From Epiperipatus broadwayi (lineage: Eukaryota; Onychophora; Udeonychophora; Euonychophora; Peripatidae), in contig JAQFVV010012394.1 of NCBI GenBank assembly GCA_028023455.1, positions 24,246,934 through 24,310,933 of the forward strand: a stretch of DNA of 64,000 nucleotides. Direction: 5' to 3'. The notes under the pieces were generated by a model, which was not told the origin of the DNA, made no database searches, and was given only the letters and a program-made list of their open reading frames with translations. Each line of letters begins with the position of its first letter. Within the stretch, counting starts at the first letter, position 1. Positions 56,250 to 64,000 of this stretch are shown here, in pieces. The position numbers and the translations under genes are program-made.

Positions 56250-58343
56250 ATCATAAATTAATTTTCCCACAATTCATTAATTTTTATATTAGCAGCTTGT
56301 CTATTTACTAAATGCTGCTTTCCATCTTTTATTAACATAGCTTTTCTAATTTTATGTTTATTATTATTTCTTTCAATACATATAATCTTAACTTTATTAA
56401 AATCAAAATGAAAACCATAATTACATGAAGCATTATGATCAAAAAATACTAAAGGGAATATGTCATCATTTTTAACACTCGCTTGTCTTGATTTTTGTAC
56501 TCATTTATACAACAATAAATGCTCCTTTGATCTCTTCTCCAATATACACTGAGATTCACCTATATATGCTTTTCCACAAACAGAAATCCATTTATATATC
56601 ATACAACTTTGATTTAAAATACTACACCTATTTTTTGAATTATTTATCAATCTATTTAAATTCAGAGTAGTATAAAATACAATTTTACATATATTTTTAT
56701 AATTTTTTTTATAAGAGGGATTTGAACTCAGACTTTCACATGACCCACAACTCTCAGGGCCATGTTATATTTCTGACCCACCTGATCACACACATGTTGA
56801 AAAGATAAATAAACACCAATATACATATTTTGTGCTAAACCAGTACTCATCAGTTGGGTCAGATTACCATCTCCACACATATATACAATCAGTACACAGC
56901 TTTATATTAAGATAGCCAATCTTCATACATTATTGACAGGCTTCAAACTACTCCAACCCATAACACTTTAGCCTTCCATTTCATTGAAAATCTGATGATG
57001 GAATGCTCAAAGCCAATGTTAATGCCAAGGTTGTCATCCTACCCATGTTGACATTTAGTCATTCTGACCCCTCATGTACAGGAGAATAATCTATTTATAC
57101 ATACATATGTGAGGAATGGGCATACCTTTTTATGCACTATTTATATAAATTAATACATTATACATGCTTAACACCTGCATTTATATATGTAATATATGAG
57201 AAATTCGAACTCAGACTTTCACACAACCCACAATTCTCAGTGTCATCTTATATTGCTAATCCATCTGATTACACACATGTTGAAAAGATAGATAATCACC
57301 AATATATGTATTTTGTGCTAAACCAGCACACATCAGTTGGTCCAGTGTGGGTTGTGTAAAAGTCTGAGTTCGAATTCCTCATATATTACATATATAAATA
57401 CAGGTGTTAATCATATACAATGTATACATTTGTTTTATAAATTTCACTTGTTCGTTACAAATAAATGGGATTGATATCCAAGTATATTTTGTTTTATCAA
57501 TATCTTTAGCACTTAAAATCTTATAATTTTTATTAAAATTACTAACAATATTATAAATCAATTTACGATTATATCCAATACTTAATAAATCCATGGTAAA
57601 TACATTTATATTACTTATTTTATCAGAATTATATTTACACAATTTACCATTTCTAAATAAAAATGATTTTAAACCAGGTAATTTATATATCAATGGCACA
57701 TTTGAAACACAAGGAATATATCTTTTTTTTCAATATCTTTTATTACCATACAATAATCTACTTTATTTTTATTGCGAGTACCATTTTTCTTCAAAAGATT
57801 TACTCCATTTTAAAACTTCTAAATCATTTAATTCATCAAATAACAAATTTATAACATCTAAGCTATTACAAACAAAAATATCATCATCATACCTGTAATA
57901 TAGTTTATTAGCCTGGTAATACATAATGTTATTTAGAATTATATCTTGATATTACAAAGCTACATATTTGTGAAACTAATGTAAGACTCATGGGCCAACC
58001 ATTATACATTTTATAACAATCTTCATTAAACATCGCATATATATTTTTATCAATAAAGCATAATACATCATTTATAAATTTTACTCTTTTAACATCAACT
58101 TTTTTTAACGTCAAAGCATCTAATATAATTTTTATAGATTTTTAATTTATCTATTGAACCGTACATTTCGCATATATCAAATGTACAAATACTATCATTA
58201 TCACTAATATTAATATTATAAATTTTCTTTACAAAATTAAACGATGAATTAATAGTATTTTTTTCAAAACCAATAAAAAATTTTAATAATGATTCTATAA
58301 ATCTACAAGTTTCATAATAAAATGATCCACCGAAATCAATCAT
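56250..58343 (-). pseudogene. PLE B polyprotein: RT plus GIY-YIG endonuclease, decayed
   Basis: In order on the minus strand: SICTFDICEMYGSIDK (motif A, ~58,150), a decayed motif B (YNGWPMSLTLV, ~57,985) and YYRYDDDIFVC (motif C, ~57,880). Then come the thumb (57,699-57,430, ending ISIPFICNEQVKFIKQM) and, beyond the nested insertion, CMIYKWISVCGKAYIGES (GIY-YIG, ~56,600-56,550). Next is KVKIICIERNNNKHKIRKA, and the protein ends at NELWEN near 56,265. Stops and shifts break it. Confidence 0.75.
56715..57432. mobile_element. Composite insertion with tRNA-like segments inside PLE B
   Basis: TTTTATAA flanks both sides (56,707-56,714 and 57,433-57,440). The PLE coding sequence continues across, so the borders are well placed. 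Inside are three related segments with a Pol III B-box-like GAGTTCGAATTCC: minus at ~56,716-56,800, minus at ~57,195-57,240 and plus at ~57,330-57,395. The last has an A-box-like CAGTTGGTCCAGTG. The last two face each other and give a ~240-bp palindrome (57,168-57,410). SINE copies in opposite orientation, or a hAT-type non-autonomous element (8-bp duplications), both fit. Confidence 0.55.
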
Positions 58344-58859
58344 TAATCTTAAAGGAGCGCTATATAAAATAAATGCTTATTTACTTGTTTATGTAAACGA
58401 GTATAAAAATCAAGACAAGCAAGTGTTAAAAATGATGACGTATCACCTTCAGTATTTTTTATCATAATGTTACATATAATTGTGGTTTTGATTTTGATTT
58501 TAATGAAGTTAAGATTATATGTATTGAACGAAATAATAATAAATGTACAATTAGAGAAGCTATGTTAACAAAATATGGAAAGCAGCGTTTAATAAATAGA
58601 CAAGCTGCTAATATAAAAATTAATGAATTGTGGAAAATTAATTTATGACGTAATTGTTTTTGTATACATTTATAACTATTTTTGTAATAGAATTTGAATA
58701 TAGGTAATAATGACTATTTAGATAGTTGAAAGTGCTTCTATTTAAATTACAGTTGATATTTTGTCAAAAATTTTGTTTACTATATTAATTATTGTATTGT
58801 TTCATGGAATTATATATATTTTCATTATAATTGGAATACAGATATTGATTATATATATA

Positions 58860-59890
58860 TAAACTTATGTCCTTCTTAAAAAGTAAAGTATTTTGGAAAA
58901 AGAGAAGTTTGATTTAGAATATGTATATGGGGCAAAAATTAAGAATTATACTGGAGAATAATGAGACTGATGAAGTTAATATGGAATGAGGAGTTAGACA
59001 AGGATGCAGTGTGTCCCCTGTTCTTTTTAATATTTATTTAGAAGACACATTAAATAATTATTTAGACTGTGGATGAGCAAATATTAGAAGGAGAATAATA
59101 AAATGTATAAGATTTGCAAATGATATATCTTTTATAGCTGAGGATGAAAACTGTCTTCAGAATATGCTGAATAAATTGGAGAAAGGATGTATGGAATATG
59201 GAATGAATATTAATGTTGATAAGACAAAGTATTTGTGGATATGGAGGAATGCAAAAAGACTGCAAAATGAAATCTATGATAACATCGTTCAACAAATAAA
59301 GGGATTTAGATATTTGGATTGTTAATTGAGGGTGAAAAAAGTGAAGATGAAGTTAAAAGAAGAATACCATTGGCCAGGAGGCATTTATTAAGAGAAAGAA
59401 AGTAATTTTTGAATTTTTGAAAAGATAATTAAGAAAAAGATTGATTAAATGTTATGTATGGAGTGTACTACTGTATGTTTGTAAAATATGGATGGTGAGT
59501 TATAAAATAAGAAACAGATTGGAAGCCTTTGGGATGTGGACATGAAGAAAAATGGAAAAAAATAGTTGGAAGAATAAAATAACAAATGAAAAAGTTTTGA
59601 AAATAGTAAATAAAAAAAGAAAATTGACAGAGGAAATTAGAAAGACAATGTGAATAAAATATTTATTAACAAGGAAATATAGTTTAATGAAAAATATTTT
59701 GGAAGGAATGGTGAGGGGAAGCAAGACGAACAGATGGAAAAGATTAACATTGGTGGATGATATGGGATGGGAAGAGCTACATATTATTGAAGACCTGGGC
59801 AATGAAGAAAATGGAGTGAATAAATGGATGAATTGATGTGACTATTCTCTAGACTTTTCCATGGAATAGAATACTTTTGATGATATATAT
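58860..59890 (+). pseudogene. LINE RT relic of a different family (RTE/BovB-like)
   Basis: The plus strand, with stops, reads GVRQGCSVSPVLFNIYLED (58,993-59,050) and RFANDISFIAEDE, where the catalytic ADD has become AND (~59,110). It goes on NMLNKLEKGCMEYGMNINVD, then WSVLLYV, RNRLEAFGMWTW and EKVLKIVNKKRKL. This is the RT-to-C-terminal order of an RTE-type ORF, but the residues differ from the four RTE-like copies here, so it is another family. The endonuclease half is absent. Confidence 0.7.
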
Positions 59891-60279
59891 ACTTAAAAAA
59901 AGTATATATCTATATAAATGAATCAGTTACAGAAAGTTTTCTGTTAGAAAAGAAAAACGAAATCTTCTTCATAACACCTTAAAGTAACTGAGCAATGCTA
60001 ATTCATAACGTTCACTTCATACATTCTTGCCATTTCATCTGTTACTACTTTAAGATTATTCATATAGTATGTGTACATGGATGGACTGTTCATTAAAATT
60101 CATCAATTAGTTTGGTAAGTTTATTGGCTTAATAAATGTAAGTTCAAGATTAAGAAGCATGAAAATCTTTCATGACAGTTATCTAATAGTTCTTCACTGA
60201 AATCTCTTATAAGACAAGATAAATGTGTAAGTGAATCAACTTTTTAAATAAATGTTTATAATCATAACAGAAAAAATTA
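59891..60279. other. AT-rich spacer
   Basis: No feature recognised. It begins with an imperfect inverted TATATACTT/AAGTATATA pair at 59,883-59,908. Confidence 0.35.
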
Positions 60280-63060
60280 TACCATGTCTCTTATTTCCAG
60301 GAAGTGGAAATACCAACCAAGATAATGGCCATGATTAAAGGTGAAGGATGCTAAGAGTTGATTGACTTCAAAGTCATGCCTACCATTTACTGCCATTTAT
60401 TTAGGTAAATATAACTGCAGACAACTTCTAAGTGCAGGTAGAATGCATAAATTGGAATAAATATTATCTAATATTAAATGATACAATGTTGAACTTTGTG
60501 AAGCTAAAAAAAGGTGAAGATGTAATTGATTTAAAAGGTGGGCATGTATTTTACTACAAAGCTATAAATATTGGATACATAAGAGAGAAGCAACTCATTG
60601 TAAATAAAAAGTAGAATAAGAATATTTTGATTGATGTATACAAAATGCATTGAATTCAAGTTTATGTCTTAAAAAGTTGACACTAGTTTCTAAGAAGTAT
60701 AGGACATATATGCATTGACAAAAGGCTTTTGATCAGACCAAACAACATTTTAAAATTATTATGGAAGACTTTAATGTTAAACGATTGAAAAATAAACATG
60801 TTATGAGTAAAAACGATTGATAGTAATGAGAGAAGACGTGGAGTTCTCACACAAAAAAATGTATATTATGAATTATTTTTTGAGAAAAATATTAAGCAAA
60901 AAATGAGCATGGAAGCTTACAAGTGAATATATAGAATTGCATTTATAATTTGACTAACAGAAGGATGGTAATGTTCTTAATAAATTTAATACAAGAAGTA
61001 ATCATCAATTAATGATATAAAAAGTAAGTATTAATGCCAAATTAAAGAGTCATTTATTACGACTTGATATTGACAAATACTTCAATAATTATTAATTTTA
61101 TGATGAAAATCATTTTAAAATATTAACAGATTGGTATAATAGTTTACATTTGAATGAAGTCAATAAGACAATAGTAATATGCTATTAATAAATAGAACAA
61201 AATAGCTAGTATATGAAGTATATGAAAATATAAATAAGATATAAGAGTTGAATGTCTAGCGTTTTGAAAAATGATAATAAAAAAATTAATAAAGATATAA
61301 GAAGATATAATTCTAAGTTGGTAATAAAAGATTTGAAAGAGAATAAAATCCCAAAATATAATATAACATTTTGATATCTAAGAAAAGGGATGCCATCATT
61401 AAATGTGTGAAACAGTTCTATAAACAATTACGTAATATTAATAAAAAAATAAACAAAATATCTATTATATTTAGAATTGTCCTGCATTTCAGTGCAAGAA
61501 ATGAGACATGCAATTATATATATATGTATAAGACAGAGAAAAGCACTAGGAATATTTGGAATTACAATAGATATTTTAAAAAAGGCAAATAAAAAAATAG
61601 AAAAATTGATGACAAGATTATTTATCTAACAGTTAAATGATAAAGATGGAACAGATGATTGGAACAATGCAATACTAATAATGATATTTAAAAAGGTGAT
61701 TAATTATAAAATTATACCTTTCAACTCAAATTACTGTAGTTATAAATATACGATAATCATATTGAGATAAGCTTCCTCACAATTTGTTTTATTTTATGTG
61801 TTGCCAACTTTCGACTTTTACAGTCATAGATATGGCTTAAATTGGAAGTGGATGTATAAATGATATTATTCTCATTTACATAAAATTTAAATATGAGTTT
61901 TAATTAGAAGGAAGAGGGGTCTTTTTGAGAAAGACATACATGATTATTTTCTATTGATGAAATTTTTGTCACTTGATATGTGTGTCATGCCTCTTTAATT
62001 TTTCGTTTAAAGTCTGCCATTCTATTATCTGGTCTTTAGAAAGTTTTTCTTAAAATAACTACAATTTCATCTACAATTTCAATTGGATTTTAACCAACGA
62101 AAGTAGTAAATCGGGATTCAAAAGTGTTTTACATATGGATTATTATGCTTTGGATGTTTAGAGTATAAAAATATGCAAAGAAATGATTAGATTACAAGCT
62201 AATACTGTGAATATTAACATGGCAAAAAATGTAGATATAATAATTTCATATCTTTTTACTGACATTTGTAAAAAGTATTTTATGAATTAAAATTGAGCGC
62301 TAAGTAAATAAAAATAAATGGAGATTCTTTGATTGATTTTAATTTTGCTGATTAGGTGATGGTTGTTATATATAATGCTTCAAAGCTTCAGGAAATGTTA
62401 TTACATTGCATTTGAAAGTAAAAGTAGTATTGAAATCAATTGCTGATAAGACTAATACAATGTTCAATTCATTTTCTCAAAAGAAGAAAATAAAGAATAA
62501 TGATCATGAATTGTAAGAAGTGAGCAACTACGAACAATTATGCCAAATTGTTAATATAAATAGAAATATAATGAAAGAAATCAATCTTAAATTAATTTGT
62601 ACAGAGTATTTTTTAAGAAATAATATTACAGAAACTCCAATACTCCCATACTCCTATATATTTGGAAAGTATTTCTAATTGATGGACTTTATCAGTTTTC
62701 CTTTATGGATATGACAATTGAGAGCTTAATAGAAAAGACTTTAGAGCCTTCAGACTTCTGTCAGAAGTGTGAAGAGTTATTTGTTAGAGGTAACAAGAAA
62801 AGATTAAAATGAAGTATGTGGTGAGAGAACAGTAAAAGGCGATTTACATTATCAAAATAATTAAGATATAGAAAAGGAGTTGGGCTGGACATATTACTAG
62901 AAGATATAATTATAGACGAATAGTTAAATTCTTCTAATATAACCTTAGATATAGCCAAGAGAGACCATATGTGAGAATATGTGAGAAGAATTGATAAAAT
63001 AAGGAGGTTTTCTGAATGTTGTGTAGAAGAAAATTGATAAATGAACTTTATGAATCCACA
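60280..63060 (+). mobile_element. RTE-like LINE, copy 4, ancient relic
   Basis: Collinear with copy 1 from the 5' coding start to the C-terminal region, but heavily mutated. Recognisable pieces are KYNCRQLLSAGR (~60,410), KGEDVIDLKGGHVFYYK (60,507-60,557), QKAFDQTKQHFKIIMEDFN (~60,720) and WAGHIT RRYNY (~62,890). Many indels and stops are present. It is the oldest of the four copies. Confidence 0.75.
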
Positions 63061-63270
63061 TTTTTGGCTCTTCATAATATGGAGTGAGAATAGTATCCAT
63101 ATATGAGCAATATCTCTCAAATAAAGTCTTCAGTAATTAGAACATGCAATGTTATCAAAAAAATTAATGACAGGATAAGTGCATCAGAAAAATCCCATCT
63201 GATCCATACATTTTACAACAATTTTATGGAAATAATTTGATGAATTTTGGAAAAAAGAAAAAATCCAAAT
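63061..63270. other. Spacer before the SINE
   Basis: No feature recognised. Confidence 0.3.
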
Positions 63271-63274
63271 GAAG

Positions 63275-63393
63275 TGTTGGTGGTCGAGAGGTCAGCACAG
63301 CTGCTTACAAAGCAGTTGTTCAGGGTTAGCGGGTTTGCTTCCCGGCAATGCTATGACGCATGAAAAATAATAATAATAATAATAATAATAATT
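63275..63393 (+). mobile_element. tRNA-derived SINE with (AAT)n tail
   Basis: A tRNA-like head starts with an A-box-like TGGTCGAGAGGTCAGC (63,281-63,296). It has an anticodon arm CTGC-TTACAAA-GCAG (loop anticodon ACA if standard). After a ~13-base variable part comes a T arm GCGGG-TTTGCTT-CCCGG with B-box-like GGGTTTGCTTCCC. There is no acceptor stem, so it is not a tRNA gene. After TATGACGCATGAAAA follows (AAT)9-10. The body is very short: tail and head almost touch. Confidence 0.7.
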
Positions 63394-63539
63394 TTATTTG
63401 TGACCAATGGTAAAGAAGTGTATATTAAGATCTTTGAAGAAAAATAATTATTTAAAATGAGGATGATGATAATAAATAAACAAGAAAGGAGCTACTTGTG
63501 ATAGTCAAAAAAATAAAATGGATGACAAAAACACTAGAA

Positions 63540-64000
63540 CAAGGTTAACAAAGTTCTGGAAGCTGGAGGCAAAACTAGTAGATTTTATAATTAAGGTTAA
63601 CATCTAGGCCCTACCAACTGCTGCATTCCTCCACCACAAGTGGAGGTATAAAATGGATCCGGTATGTCCACTGTGCAAGAAAACCGATGAAACAATTTCC
63701 CACATTCTTCAGGAATGTGATATCTGGAATAAACTACGCTACTTAACACTTCAAAAGACCACAGATAAATTCTGGGCCTGAGTGGATATGGTGAAAGCTT
63801 TTAAAAAAGGCTCCTTTGGCAATATTAGATTGGCAACTTATGTTAACTTTGTCATCTGGTCGGCACGAAATAGAGTAACTTTTGAAAAAGGAATTGATTA
63901 CAATATTGAGTTATTATACTTCAAATTGCTAAATGATGCCAAGGACCATGACAAGAAGACATGCCAGCCATGGCTAACTGAACAGACTTGGAACCAGGTA
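63540..64000 (+). pseudogene. C-terminal end of a Tx1-like ORF2 (runs off the window)
   Basis: The plus frame, with two in-frame stops, reads FWKLEAKLVDFIIKVNI, ALPTAAFLHHKWR and CPLCKKTDETISHILQEC, then an end resembling NFVIWSARNRVTFEKG. This aligns with the last ~200 residues of ORF2 at 17.5-18.2 kb (KFLDFLIKANLNAVPTNYFL; CPVC...H...C). The finger spacing C-x2-C-x8-H-x4-C is kept. The upstream RT part is not present in this window. Confidence 0.8.

Larger units (their letters stand above)
56089..58825 (-). mobile_element. Penelope-like element B with inverted terminal segments
   Basis: The minus-strand PLE runs from about 58,385 down to 56,089. On its upstream side a second copy of its 3' ~440 bases sits in opposite orientation (58,388-58,825, plus). 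The two outer ends are therefore inverted copies, ending ATTCCATGAAAC and its complement. This is the inverted pseudo-LTR arrangement known for some PLEs. A separate ~720-base element is inserted at 56,715-57,432. The family is diverged from PLE A. Confidence 0.8.

Noticed and set aside
63275-63360. Functional tRNA gene
   Set aside because: Anticodon and T arms fold, but there is no acceptor stem, and an AAT tail follows. A SINE is the better call.

Overview
The window is animal nuclear DNA, by eye about three quarters A+T. Two things point to a metazoan, most likely an invertebrate. First, one clean coding exon of a neprilysin-type (M13) metallopeptidase lies on the minus strand at 13,036-13,222, bounded by AG and GT intron signals. 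Second, almost everything else recognisable is animal-type retroelement: RTE-like, CR1/L2-like and Tx1/L1-like LINEs, Penelope-like elements (PLEs), long LTR-like repeats, tRNA-derived SINEs and foldback elements. There are no bacterial-type operons, rRNA genes or CRISPR arrays. The species cannot be named from the sequence alone.

Layout. 0-2.4 kb: two copies of an LTR-like repeat, head to head across a (TA)n spacer. 4.5-7.8 kb: a nearly full-length RTE-like LINE (minus) whose reading frame is broken only by four TGA codons. 7.8-8.0 kb: a palindrome with PLE-like ends. 13.0-13.2 kb: the host exon. 15.5-25.9 kb: a second LTR-like copy, split by a 6.7 kb Tx1-like LINE (minus) that has a perfect 15-bp target duplication, and split again by about 1.7 kb of unknown sequence. 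26.6-28.3 kb: a third LTR-like copy. 31.6-34.4 kb: a 5'-truncated CR1-like LINE (minus). 35.0-35.8 kb: a homopolymer block that looks like unreliable consensus. 35.8-41.2 kb: a decayed Tx1-like LINE (plus) with a PLE nested in its endonuclease domain. 41.3-43.7 kb: a second RTE-like copy (minus). 43.7-44.1 kb: a PLE tail. 44.2-44.6 kb: a foldback element. 46.2-51.3 kb: a complete CR1/L2-like LINE (plus) with two intact ORFs and short target duplications, sitting inside one unit of a locally duplicated sequence. 52.2-53.6 kb: LINE fragments. 56.1-58.8 kb: a second PLE with inverted terminal segments. 58.9-63.1 kb: two old LINE relics. 63.3 kb: a tRNA-derived SINE. 63.5-64 kb: the C-terminal end of another Tx1-like ORF2.

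The best candidates for something new are these. (1) The intact CR1-like LINE has a canonical -1 slippery heptamer exactly at the end of ORF1, where the ORF2 frame has just opened, and its 5' UTR is built of two ~190-bp monomers. (2) The 2.2-kb LTR-like family carries three hairpins kept in several copies, some with compensatory base changes. (3) Two PLE families share a degenerate hammerhead-like layout in their terminal regions, and one of them is bounded by ~440-bp inverted segments. All protein and family calls come from motif reading. No database search was possible.
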